DNA of 64,000 bases from Myxococcus fulvus (lineage in GTDB: Bacteria > Myxococcota > Myxococcia > Myxococcales > Myxococcaceae): NCBI RefSeq assembly GCF_900111765.1, contig NZ_FOIB01000009.1, forward strand, positions 248,001-312,000. The letters are read 5' to 3'. This document shows positions 24,984 to 32,651 of the stretch, piece by piece. Position numbers and translations under genes: made by a program. The notes under the pieces are model-generated. The model did not search any database. It saw only the letters and a list, made by a program, of their open reading frames with translations, and had not been told where the DNA came from. Every line of letters begins with the position of its first letter. The stretch's first letter is position 1.

Positions 24984-26432
24984 ATGCACCTGGACGACTA
25001 CACGCGATACGACGCGCTGGGGCTGGCGGAGCTGGTGCGGCAGAAGGAAGTCAGTCCCGACGAGCTGCTGCGCGCGGCGCTGGAGGCCATCGCCCGCGTC
25101 AATCCGAAGCTGAACGCGGTCATCGACGTCCGGGAAGCCGACGCGCGCGAGGCCTTGAAGCGCGGGGTGGCCGAGGGGCCCTTCCGCGGGGTGCCCTTCC
25201 TCATCAAGGACCTGGTGGTGCACGCGGCGGGAATCCCCACGGAGCTGGGCAGCCGGCTGGCCCGTGGGCTGGTGCTCCCGCATGACACGGTGTTGATGGA
25301 GCGCTATCGCCGCTCGGGCATGGTGCTGATGGGGCGGACGAACACGCCGGAGTTCGGCAACAACGCGACGACGGAGCCGGTGACGTACGGCCCCACGCGC
25401 AATCCCTGGGATTTGTCGCGCAGCCCGGGTGGCTCGAGCGGAGGCTCGGCGGCGGCGGTGGCGTCGGGCATCGTCCCGGTGGCGCACGGCAACGACGGAG
25501 GCGGCTCGCTGCGCATCCCGTCCTCCCTGTGTGGCGTGTTCGGATTGAAGCCCACGCGCGGGCGCGTCTCCGTCGGCCCGGACGGCGGCGACGCGGTCAA
25601 CGGCCTGGGCATCGAGCATGTGATGACGCGCTCGGTGCGCGACAGCGCGGCGATGCTGGACGCCACGCAGGGGTATGCGCCGGGAGACCCGTACTTCGCG
25701 CCGCCGCCGGAGCGACCGTTCCTGGAGGAGGTGCGTCGGGAGCCCGGGAAGCTGCGCATCGCGATTTCGCGCAAGGCGGCATCGGGCGTGCCGGTGCATC
25801 CGGACAACGTGGCGGCGGTGGAGGACGCGGCGAAGCTGTGCGCGTCCCTGGGGCACGACATCGTCGAGGCCGCGCCTGTCTACGATGACGCGGTCCTGGT
25901 GGAGGCCATGGTGTCGGTGTGGTGCGCGAGCAACGCCGCGCTGGCGGAGATGCTCGGCGGAGCGCTGGGGCGCACGCTGGGGCCGGACACGCTGGAGGCC
26001 ACGACGTGGGCCGCCGTGGAGCACGGACGGCGCCTGCGCGCGCTGGACCTGCAGGCGGCGTTCGCGGTCTTCAACCAGGTGAGCCGCGCGGTGGGCGCGT
26101 TCTTCGTGGACCATGACGTACTGCTGACGCCCACCGTGGCCGTGCCGCCCTATCCGCTCGGCGTGCTGGACTCGAACAAGCCCATGGGCGCGGGCGAGTG
26201 GTACCGGCACGTCTTCACGCTGATTCCCTTCACACCGCTCTTCAACGTGACGGGGCAGCCGGCCATGTCCGTGCCCCTGCACTGGAACGCGCAGGGCCTG
26301 CCCATCGGCGTGCAGTTCGTCGGCCGCTTCGCGGAAGAGTCCACGCTGTTCCGGCTCGCGGGCCAGTTGGAGAACGCCCGCCCCTGGTCCGTGCGCAGGC
26401 CGCCCGTGCACGCGGCGCACGCGGCACCCTAG
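24984..26432 (+). CDS. amidase (amidase-signature family)
   Basis: 482 residues. The Ser-cisSer-Lys triad of the amidase-signature family is evident: Lys in G-V-P-F-L-I-K-D, then the Gly/Ser-rich S-P-G-G-S-S-G-G-S-A-A block and G-N-D-G-G-G-S-L-R-I-P with the nucleophile Ser. There is no signal peptide, so the enzyme is cytosolic. The family hydrolyses carboxamides (amino-acid amides, nitrile-derived amides, GatA-type substrates). No GatB/GatC partner is adjacent, so a stand-alone amide hydrolase is more likely than tRNA amidation. It ends four bases inside the convergent Imm11-like gene. Confidence 0.9.
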   Translation: MHLDDYTRYDALGLAELVRQKEVSPDELLRAALEAIARVNPKLNAVIDVREADAREALKRGVAEGPFRGVPFLIKDLVVHAAGIPTELGSRLARGLVLPHDTVLMERYRRSGMVLMGRTNTPEFGNNATTEPVTYGPTRNPWDLSRSPGGSSGGSAAAVASGIVPVAHGNDGGGSLRIPSSLCGVFGLKPTRGRVSVGPDGGDAVNGLGIEHVMTRSVRDSAAMLDATQGYAPGDPYFAPPPERPFLEEVRREPGKLRIAISRKAASGVPVHPDNVAAVEDAAKLCASLGHDIVEAAPVYDDAVLVEAMVSVWCASNAALAEMLGGALGRTLGPDTLEATTWAAVEHGRRLRALDLQAAFAVFNQVSRAVGAFFVDHDVLLTPTVAVPPYPLGVLDSNKPMGAGEWYRHVFTLIPFTPLFNVTGQPAMSVPLHWNAQGLPIGVQFVGRFAEESTLFRLAGQLENARPWSVRRPPVHAAHAAP

Positions 26433-26905
26433 ACCTCCTCGAAGGCTGCTCCTGTGAGGCGGGCACGCTCCAGGAGCAACTGGATGTGCTCCGAGACGAT
26501 GAGGGCGCCGGGCGACCCTCCGGCGCGGAACACCTGGGGGTCGCCGGCCTTCGTCAGCTCGGTCCTCATCCGCGAGAGGTCGATGACTCTCGTGGCGATG
26601 AGCAGCGAGTACTCATCCCCGCAGCCCTTGATATCCACGGGTACGAGTTGGACTTCCTGGGGGGTGAACTCCGCGAAGAGGGCCGCCAGCCTGGCGTGGA
26701 GCACCGGCACCCCGCTGGCACCCACCAGGTTGAAGTCGCGTCGACGCCCCTTCTCCCGAATCCGCAGCTTGATGCGGTCAGGGACCTGGCGCGAGGTGTG
26801 AGCGGTCCAGGCATCCAGTTCCTGGTCCTGTTCATCCGTCGAGGGGCCCAGGGACCAGTGACCGGCCTGCACGGCTTCGGTGAGCCTGAAGTATCGAGTC
26901 AGCAT
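26429..26905 (-). CDS. Imm11 (DUF1629)-like protein
   Basis: 158 residues. An N-terminal Y-F-R-L-T-E segment, a middle P-V-L-H-A-R-L-A-A-L motif and a late Q-L-V-P-V-D-I-K-G-C-G-D-E-Y-S-L-L stretch match the pattern of the Imm11/DUF1629 family, which is expanded in myxobacteria. Imm11 proteins were named as putative immunity proteins of polymorphic toxin systems. No toxin gene is adjacent here, so it may be an orphan or have another role. It is the last gene of a minus-strand series of small genes, six bases after the preceding one, and its 3' end overlaps the convergent amidase gene by four bases. Confidence 0.6.
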   Translation of the reverse strand: MLTRYFRLTEAVQAGHWSLGPSTDEQDQELDAWTAHTSRQVPDRIKLRIREKGRRRDFNLVGASGVPVLHARLAALFAEFTPQEVQLVPVDIKGCGDEYSLLIATRVIDLSRMRTELTKAGDPQVFRAGGSPGALIVSEHIQLLLERARLTGAAFEEV

Positions 26906-26911
26906 GAAGGT

Positions 26912-27364
26912 CTATTCACGCGGAGGCGGCAGGTACCGGGCAAGCCCATCCATCACCAGGGCCTCGATTCGCACCACGGTGCGGTCGGGTCCGATGACGA
27001 GCTTCTCGACACGCTTGAACTGGGACGTCTCGCGCCGCCGCTCCTTGATTTCAGACCAGGGGATGAGCAGCGGCGGATGGAACGGCGTGAAGCTGGGCAT
27101 CATCGCCAGATAGAGCCCCGCCTCACTCGCCCCCACCGTCAGGCAGCGGTTGTAGTGGGTCCATCCCATCCGTCCCGTGGACATCTTCATGAACAGGTCC
27201 GGCCGGGGCATGTTCGTCCGGAAGCGCTTCGCGAGCCCGAACCAGCCGCCCTTGAGCGACGCGAAGTACGAGATGGCCACGAGGCTCAGGACGAACAAGG
27301 GCGGGACGAGCCAGCCCGGCAAGACACCCGCCGCCAAGAGGAGCATGTCTCGTGACTCCAGCAT
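26912..27364 (-). CDS. hypothetical membrane protein with PH-like domain (paralogue B)
   Basis: 150 residues; the ATG at 27364 has a GAGGAGG ribosome site eight bases upstream. One N-terminal transmembrane helix (about residues 10-33) is followed by a basic segment and a soluble domain. That domain carries L-L-I-P-W-S-E-I near residue 105 and a final L-V-I-G-P-D-R-T-V-V-R-I strand pair with a closing helix. The same I-P-W-S-E-I motif and layout recur in the gene at 27807-28268, so the two are paralogues. This strand order resembles bacterial PH/GRAM-like domains. No function is known. Confidence 0.65.
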   Translation of the reverse strand: MLESRDMLLLAAGVLPGWLVPPLFVLSLVAISYFASLKGGWFGLAKRFRTNMPRPDLFMKMSTGRMGWTHYNRCLTVGASEAGLYLAMMPSFTPFHPPLLIPWSEIKERRRETSQFKRVEKLVIGPDRTVVRIEALVMDGLARYLPPPRE

Positions 27365-27376
27365 CCGCGTCCCTCC

Positions 27377-27835
27377 TCACTCGCCCCGTCGCGGAGCACG
27401 CGCCCAGAGCACATCCCAGGTCATCTCCAACCCCGCGGAGCGAGGCGCCTCGATGACGACCTGCACCTGGGTGGCCGCCACCAGGGCCCCCTCCGCCCTC
27501 GCCCGATTGAAGAGCTGCTGGAGGAGCTTGTGCCCATCGACGTACGTCGCGAAGAGGAAGCCCGACGCGCCCACCGGCGCCAGCGGCTCGACGTCCGGGG
27601 AGTCCACTCCCAGCCCCCACGCGGCCAGCAGCTCGTCGTACAGCTCGTCCAGGTCATACAGCGGCGCATGAATCCCCAGCGCGCCACAGTCACAGTCCCA
27701 CCCGAAGCTCCCCGCCAGCGCACCCTCCTCGAGCAGCCGGCCCCTCGCCGGCGCGGCGCACAGCCCGCATGTCACCGGCGGCACCTCCCCCACCAGCTCC
27801 CGCTGCTCATCGAAGACGAGTCTGAACGAATCCAT
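27377..27835 (-). CDS. hypothetical protein with two Cys motifs
   Basis: 152 residues. It has a C-G-L-C motif near residue 23 and C-D-C-G near 49, a possible zinc-binding treble-clef-like knuckle, then an acidic helix (D-L-D-E-L-Y-D-E-L-L) and an alpha/beta C-terminal half. It is not recognised as a known family. Its start overlaps the 3' end of the upstream paralogue A by 29 bases, and paralogue B follows after 12 bases. It therefore lies between the two PH-like membrane proteins in the same transcript. Confidence 0.65.
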   Translation of the reverse strand: MDSFRLVFDEQRELVGEVPPVTCGLCAAPARGRLLEEGALAGSFGWDCDCGALGIHAPLYDLDELYDELLAAWGLGVDSPDVEPLAPVGASGFLFATYVDGHKLLQQLFNRARAEGALVAATQVQVVIEAPRSAGLEMTWDVLWARAPRRGE

Positions 27836-28268
27836 CGCGACAGGCCTCCAGGTAGGGGGTGAGCGACTCCATCGCGGACGAGGGAACCTTCAGCCGCAGG
27901 CGCGTCGGGCCGAGGTGGAGCGTGTCGGACCACCAGAACAGGAACTTCTTGCGCTCCCACGCTCGAATCTCCGACCAGGGGATGCGCAGCGACGCATGCG
28001 AGAGCCGCAGCGGCAGAACGGGCCGCAGGTAGAGCCCGCGCTCGTCTCCACCTACCCAGAGACAGCAGTCATACGACGCCAGGCCCAACCGGGCAGAGCG
28101 CAACCACCGCATCGACTCGGGCCTGTCCCCGGTGTCCGTCCCGAAGTTCCGCGCCAGCCCACGCCAGCCACTCACCCACGACAAGACCCACATCACGAAC
28201 GCGAACCACGCCACCGCGAGCGGCAGGAAGAGCGCGACGGGGGGACCTGACTGAGACAGCGACGCCAT
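27807..28268 (-). CDS. hypothetical membrane protein with PH-like domain (paralogue A)
   Basis: 153 residues. One transmembrane helix (about residues 12-34) is followed by a basic loop and a soluble domain containing L-R-I-P-W-S-E-I-R and L-H-L-G-P-T-R-L-R-L with a closing helix. This is the same architecture as the gene at 26912-27364. The ATG at 28268 has a GGGAGG ribosome site. It follows the thioesterase gene by nine bases, so they are probably co-transcribed. Function unknown. Confidence 0.65.
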   Translation of the reverse strand: MASLSQSGPPVALFLPLAVAWFAFVMWVLSWVSGWRGLARNFGTDTGDRPESMRWLRSARLGLASYDCCLWVGGDERGLYLRPVLPLRLSHASLRIPWSEIRAWERKKFLFWWSDTLHLGPTRLRLKVPSSAMESLTPYLEACRDGFVQTRLR

Positions 28269-28277
28269 GACACCTCC

Positions 28278-28712
28278 CTAGGCGGGCGGAACCAGCCGCG
28301 AAAGCGCTTCTCTCAATCGCTCGGGAATCGCCGTGGACTTGCGCGTCTGCCGGTCCACGAACACGTGGACGAAGTGGCCATGGGCCGCGGCCTCCGCCTC
28401 CCCCTCCTTGAAGATGCCAATCCCATACGTCACCGAGCGCGTGCCCAGCTTGTCCACACGCAGCCCCGCCCGGAGGCGGTCGGGATACGCGAGCGGCGCG
28501 CGGTACTGGCACTTCGACTCCACCACCAACCCGATGATGGGGCTCGCGTGGATGTCCAGCCCACCCTCGTGGATGAGGAAGTGGTTCGCCACCGTGTCGA
28601 AGTAGCTGTAGTACGTGACGTTGTTGATGTGACCGTACACGTCATTGTCCATCCACCGCGTGGTGATGGGCAGGAAGTAGGTGTAGCGCTCGGCGGTCTC
28701 GACGTCACTCAC
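28278..28712 (-). CDS. acyl-CoA thioesterase (4HBT hot-dog fold, YbgC/FadM-like)
   Basis: 144 residues. It shows the 4-hydroxybenzoyl-CoA thioesterase pattern: T-R-W-M-D-N-D-V-Y-G-H-I-N-N-V-T-Y, with the catalytic Asp, then Y-F-D-T and C-Q-Y-R-A-P-L strands. It is predicted to hydrolyse acyl-CoA thioesters in the cytosol. It starts 16 bases after the end of the transhydrogenase-like gene and nine bases before paralogue A, consistent with one operon; a shared metabolic role with the oxidoreductase (2-hydroxyacid or acyl-CoA handling) is inference. Confidence 0.88.
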   Translation of the reverse strand: MSDVETAERYTYFLPITTRWMDNDVYGHINNVTYYSYFDTVANHFLIHEGGLDIHASPIIGLVVESKCQYRAPLAYPDRLRAGLRVDKLGTRSVTYGIGIFKEGEAEAAAHGHFVHVFVDRQTRKSTAIPERLREALSRLVPPA

Positions 28713-28728
28713 GGCGAAATCCCTCTCA

Positions 28729-30048
28729 TCACGGCGACCAGTACCCCAGGGCCTGCTGGAAGAGCCCTTCCAGCACCGGCCGCGTCATCTCACGGGGCGC
28801 GTTCTGGAGCAGGCGCTGCTGGGGCAATGCCCCCGACGCCAGCGCCGACACATCCGCCTCCGTGTACCCCACTCCCCGGAGCCCGTTCGGCATCCCCACC
28901 GCGCGCATGATGCGGATGAGCTTGTCCGCCAGCACCTCGCCCGCGTCCCCAGGGCCCGCGCCGCGCGCGTCCGCGCCCAGCCACGTGGCCGCCTCCAGGT
29001 GTCGCTCGGGGCTCTCGGCCGCCGTGTAACGGAACACCGCCGGCGCGTTGAGGATGACCGCCATGCCATGCGGCACCAGCGGCTCCTCCTGCGGATAGCC
29101 CGTGGGCCGGAAGTCCCGCACCAGCCCCGCCACCGCGTACGCCATCCCGTGCGGCGCATGCACCCCCGCGTTTCCGAACGCGATGCCCGCCAGCGTCGCC
29201 GCCCACATCAACTGCTCGCGGGCCTCGTGGTCCGTCGCGTCCGCCACGCCCCGCTCCAGATACAACCCCATCAACCGCAGCGCCTCGCGGCAGCCCAAAT
29301 CGCTCCAGGGGTTCGCCCCCTGGCTCATCGGCCGCAACGTGGGGCGCGCGGGCGCGGGCCGGCGGACATAGGCCCGGGCCGTGTAGCTCTCCAGCGCGTG
29401 CGACAGGACATCCAACCCACTGGCCGCCACGACCTCGCCCGGCAGCGTGGCGGTGCAGTCCGGGTCCACCAGCGCCTCGGTGGGCCGCAGCGCGTTCGAC
29501 GCGATGCCCGTCTTCGCACCCAGCGAGCGCAAATCGAAGATGGTGATGCCCGTCACCTCGCTGCCGGTGCCGGACGTGGTGGGACAAGCGATGTGGGGCT
29601 TGAGCGGCCCGGGCACCGGACGGCCCTCCCCCACCGGCGCATTCACATACGTCAGGAAGTCGGACGGCCAGGTGGCGAAGAGGTTCGCCGCCTTGCACGT
29701 GTCGATGACGGAGCCACCGCCCAGGGAGACATAGCCATCCGGACGCAGGTCCGCGGCGAAGCGAATCGCCTCCAGGAAGGACTGGTCCGTGGGCTCGATG
29801 CTCACGTCCTTGAAGACGCCAAGCTCCAGCCCCGCCGCGCGCAGAGACTCCACCACGGTGCCGAAGATGGGCAGCCTCGCCACCCCCGCGTCGGTGAAGA
29901 GCGCCACGCGCCGCATCCCGAGCGCCCGCGCCCTGTCCCCCACCTCCGACAGACAGCCCCGGCCGAAGGTGACGCGCGAGGACTCCATCGTGAAGGCGGA
30001 GTCACATCCCTCCCCCACCTCCTGGTAGTGGCAGCACCCGAAGCCCAT
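28729..30048 (-). CDS. iron-containing alcohol dehydrogenase, hydroxyacid-oxoacid transhydrogenase type
   Basis: 439 residues. The ATG at 30048 is preferred to one ten codons upstream because GGGAGG precedes it. It shows family III alcohol dehydrogenase features: G-G-G-S-V-I-D-T near residue 110, P-T-T-S-G-T-G-S-E-V in the nucleotide/substrate region, and metal-ligand segments D-V-L-S-H-A-L-E, A-P-H-G-M-A and V-P-H-G-M. The N-terminal M-G-F-G-C-C-H-Y and overall length match ADHFE1-type transhydrogenases, which interconvert 4-hydroxybutyrate and 2-oxoglutarate with succinic semialdehyde and 2-hydroxyglutarate. Simple alcohol dehydrogenase activity remains possible. It is followed by the thioesterase gene. 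Confidence 0.85.
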   Translation of the reverse strand: MGFGCCHYQEVGEGCDSAFTMESSRVTFGRGCLSEVGDRARALGMRRVALFTDAGVARLPIFGTVVESLRAAGLELGVFKDVSIEPTDQSFLEAIRFAADLRPDGYVSLGGGSVIDTCKAANLFATWPSDFLTYVNAPVGEGRPVPGPLKPHIACPTTSGTGSEVTGITIFDLRSLGAKTGIASNALRPTEALVDPDCTATLPGEVVAASGLDVLSHALESYTARAYVRRPAPARPTLRPMSQGANPWSDLGCREALRLMGLYLERGVADATDHEAREQLMWAATLAGIAFGNAGVHAPHGMAYAVAGLVRDFRPTGYPQEEPLVPHGMAVILNAPAVFRYTAAESPERHLEAATWLGADARGAGPGDAGEVLADKLIRIMRAVGMPNGLRGVGYTEADVSALASGALPQQRLLQNAPREMTRPVLEGLFQQALGYWSP

Positions 30049-30114
30049 GACGTCCTCCCGCGAGGGTCCAGGCCGCAATCTACCGTGGCTTGACGCCCCC
30101 GGGGCACGCCGTCG

Positions 30115-31056
30115 TCAGCAGTCGTAGTCCGGAGGTGTCCCCCCGTCCTCGATGACCACCGGCGCGGGGCCCCCCTGCTTCACGAGCGCCTCGCCGCAGT
30201 CGAGCGACGCATCCCCCGACAGCGCGCGGTAGAGCACACACGACGCGCGCTCGACGAAGAACGCCTGACGTGGCCAGTCCGGCCCGCGGGCCGCCAGGAT
30301 GGCCACCGTGTAGTGCCCACCATCCGGCAGCCGCACCACGCCCACCTCGTTGAGCACATTGTAGCGCGCGTCATCCGAGCAGCACCCTGGAGGCAGCCAC
30401 CCCGCCTTGTGCCGCAAGCTCGCGCGGGCCTTCGCCGGCAGGCGCGTGCCCAGCCACCCACCACAGCCCTCGCGAGGCGTCAGCTCCATCCACTTCAACA
30501 GGCGCGACGTCGGCCGGGGCTTCAAGAGCTCGCCCGCCGCCAGTCGATGGAGGAAGGCCACCGCGTCCGCCGCGCAGAAGTAGTTGTCGTTCCCCATCAC
30601 CTTCGGAGAGTTGGTGGCCCAGCGCGGCTTGCCGTAGTTCCACTTCGTCAGCGCGGTGTTCTTCACCTCGAGCGAGCGCAGGTAGTCGTTGATGGCATCC
30701 GGCCCACCCACCATGTCGATGACCGCGCCCGAGGCCTCGTTGTCCGAGGTGCGGAAGACCTTCTCCGCCAGCGGGGCCACCTTCTTCTCCTCGGCCTTCT
30801 TCAGCGCCGCGGCCACCCAGAACACCTTGGCCGAGCTCGCGGAGATGTGCGGCACCGTGTCCGAGAACCCGGCGTACTCCCCCGTCCTCGCGTCCCGCAC
30901 CGCCAACGCAAGGTCCGAGCCCGGCGACAGCACCGCGGCCTCCGCCGCCAGCGAGTCCACGACGGACTGGAGCGAGGCGCGCGAGGGCCCCGCGTCCGTC
31001 GCCTGGGCGGTCCCCACCGCGAGCAGGCCCAGCACCAGCGCGCCAGCCCGAAGCAT
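30115..31056 (-). CDS. exported class A beta-lactamase-like serine hydrolase
   Basis: 313 residues with an N-terminal signal peptide (about 1-19). The three penicillin-recognising motifs are present in order: S-S-A-K (S-x-x-K) near 74, T-S-D-N near 102 (S-D-N) and H-K-A-G near 215 (K-T/S-G variant). The omega-loop E-x-x-L-N signature of true class A lactamases is not obvious, so carboxypeptidase or another DD-peptidase-like role is as likely as drug hydrolysis. A Cys-containing C-terminal extension is added. Its start overlaps the stop of the beta-helix gene by one base (TGATG), so the two are coupled. Confidence 0.75.
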   Translation of the reverse strand: MLRAGALVLGLLAVGTAQATDAGPSRASLQSVVDSLAAEAAVLSPGSDLALAVRDARTGEYAGFSDTVPHISASSAKVFWVAAALKKAEEKKVAPLAEKVFRTSDNEASGAVIDMVGGPDAINDYLRSLEVKNTALTKWNYGKPRWATNSPKVMGNDNYFCAADAVAFLHRLAAGELLKPRPTSRLLKWMELTPREGCGGWLGTRLPAKARASLRHKAGWLPPGCCSDDARYNVLNEVGVVRLPDGGHYTVAILAARGPDWPRQAFFVERASCVLYRALSGDASLDCGEALVKQGGPAPVVIEDGGTPPDYDC

Positions 31057-32630
31057 CAGCGCTCCACCTGGGGAGGCGGCGTGACGAGCGGTATCCCCGC
31101 GGCCGCCACATACGCGCCGTAGTCATAGGGCGGCAATCGCTGGGCACCGTCGAAGTCGAAGTCCACCACGCCGGTGAGCGTCACGCCCTTGTCCACCGCG
31201 GCCGAGGAGGACAGCAGGTGGAAGTCCTTCGCCGCCGCGTCCCTGAAGCCCGCCGCCGACAGCTGCGTGGACACCAGGTTCGTCCTCGCGAGCAGATCCA
31301 GGCACGCCGTGTTGTTGCCATTGCCCGCGTGCGTCGTCGGCGCGCCCGCGACGATGTTGTTGGAGAAGGTGACGACGTTGCCGCCCATCAGGTTGCAGAA
31401 GACGTAGGCGCCCTCTACCGAAGAGCTCACCACCGTGTTGTGGTGATAGGCGACCGGGCGTGGACTGGCGATCTGCAGGTTCACGTCCGTGGTGCGATTG
31501 AAGAGCGTCCCCGTCCGGGCCCCGATGATGATGTTGTTCATCACCAGCGAGCCGCCCAGCCCCTGGAACATGATGCCCTGGGTGTTGCGGGGCTGGTCCG
31601 TCTCGATCCAGTTCGAGTCGATGACACCCTTGCTGCCCGGGTTCACGGTGATTCCACCGGAGTGGCTGCTGTTGTTGTTCCGGCCGTAGTTCTTGATGAA
31701 GTTGCGCCGGAGGGTCATCCCCTCGAGCGCGCCGCCCACCTGGATGGCGTCATTGCCGGTGTTCTCCACCCGGTTGCCCACCACCTCGACGCCAATCACA
31801 TCCGCCTCGGACACCCGCTTGCCGCCGCCGCAGTCGAAGCCCGGGGTATAGGACTGGCCGGCCACCCAGCCATGGTGCGACGGGCCGATGTAGATGCCTT
31901 CGTAGACGGTGTCATGGATGTACGTGTCGTGGATGCGGGTGTTGTACTGGGCCCACGTGCCACGAGCCCAGGTGCCGGCGCACGTCGGATAGGTGCGGAA
32001 GGCGATGCCCACGCCACCGTTGGGATTGCCACGCACCTCCACGTGGTCGATCTCCACGTCGGACGTCCCGTCGCGCAGGTCGATGTGCGCTTGATTGCCT
32101 CCCGCCGTCCCCGCCACCAGGCCGTAGGCGTGCGTGCTCCCGGTGCCCGTCAGCCGCAGGTACCGGCTCGCGCCCGTGATGCCCACCGGGCTGTTGCCCG
32201 TGTTGTTGAACACGGCCTGACCACCGCAGTTGGTGACGATGACAGGCTTCTCGGCCGTCCCTTTCACCCCGTGCAGCGCCAGGTAGGAATACGTCCCCGG
32301 CTTGATGCACAACGTCTTGCCCGCGTAGCGCTCGGGGCCCGCGGCGGAGCCATCCACCCAGATGGAACCGCTGCCCGAGCCGATGAACTCCGAGCACCCG
32401 CCCCCCACCGTGCACGACAAGCCCAGCGTCGGGTTCTCGGGCGAGCCTCCATCCACCACCGGCCCCGCGTCGGGCGACTCGCCCGCGTCCGAGATGTCAC
32501 CCGCGTCCGCCTCGCGCCCGGCGTCCGCAGGGTCCTCCGCGCGACGGCCCGCGTCGCCTCCGCCACCGCACCCCACCACGAGGACAGCCCATCCCACTGC
32601 CGCCAGGAAGATGCTCGAGCGAGTCGTCAT
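31056..32630 (-). CDS. right-handed parallel beta-helix lipoprotein
   Basis: 524 residues from the ATG at 32630; an ATG five codons upstream is possible. The signal peptide ends at V-V-G-C. An Asp/Ala/Gly-rich linker (about residues 25-65) leads into a domain with repeated short strand-turn units. These include H-V-E-V-R-G-N-P-N-G-G, H-D-T-Y-I-H-D-T-V-Y-E-G-I-Y-I, G-N-R-V-E-N-T-G-N-D-A and M-N-N-I-I-I-G-A, the pattern of pectate-lyase-like parallel beta-helices. This suggests a surface polysaccharide-binding or -degrading protein. No lyase catalytic residues can be assigned with confidence. It is the first gene of a pair with the beta-lactamase-like gene. Confidence 0.8.
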   Translation of the reverse strand: MTTRSSIFLAAVGWAVLVVGCGGGGDAGRRAEDPADAGREADAGDISDAGESPDAGPVVDGGSPENPTLGLSCTVGGGCSEFIGSGSGSIWVDGSAAGPERYAGKTLCIKPGTYSYLALHGVKGTAEKPVIVTNCGGQAVFNNTGNSPVGITGASRYLRLTGTGSTHAYGLVAGTAGGNQAHIDLRDGTSDVEIDHVEVRGNPNGGVGIAFRTYPTCAGTWARGTWAQYNTRIHDTYIHDTVYEGIYIGPSHHGWVAGQSYTPGFDCGGGKRVSEADVIGVEVVGNRVENTGNDAIQVGGALEGMTLRRNFIKNYGRNNNSSHSGGITVNPGSKGVIDSNWIETDQPRNTQGIMFQGLGGSLVMNNIIIGARTGTLFNRTTDVNLQIASPRPVAYHHNTVVSSSVEGAYVFCNLMGGNVVTFSNNIVAGAPTTHAGNGNNTACLDLLARTNLVSTQLSAAGFRDAAAKDFHLLSSSAAVDKGVTLTGVVDFDFDGAQRLPPYDYGAYVAAAGIPLVTPPPQVER

Positions 32631-32651
32631 GGACCCATTCAACACAACTTT

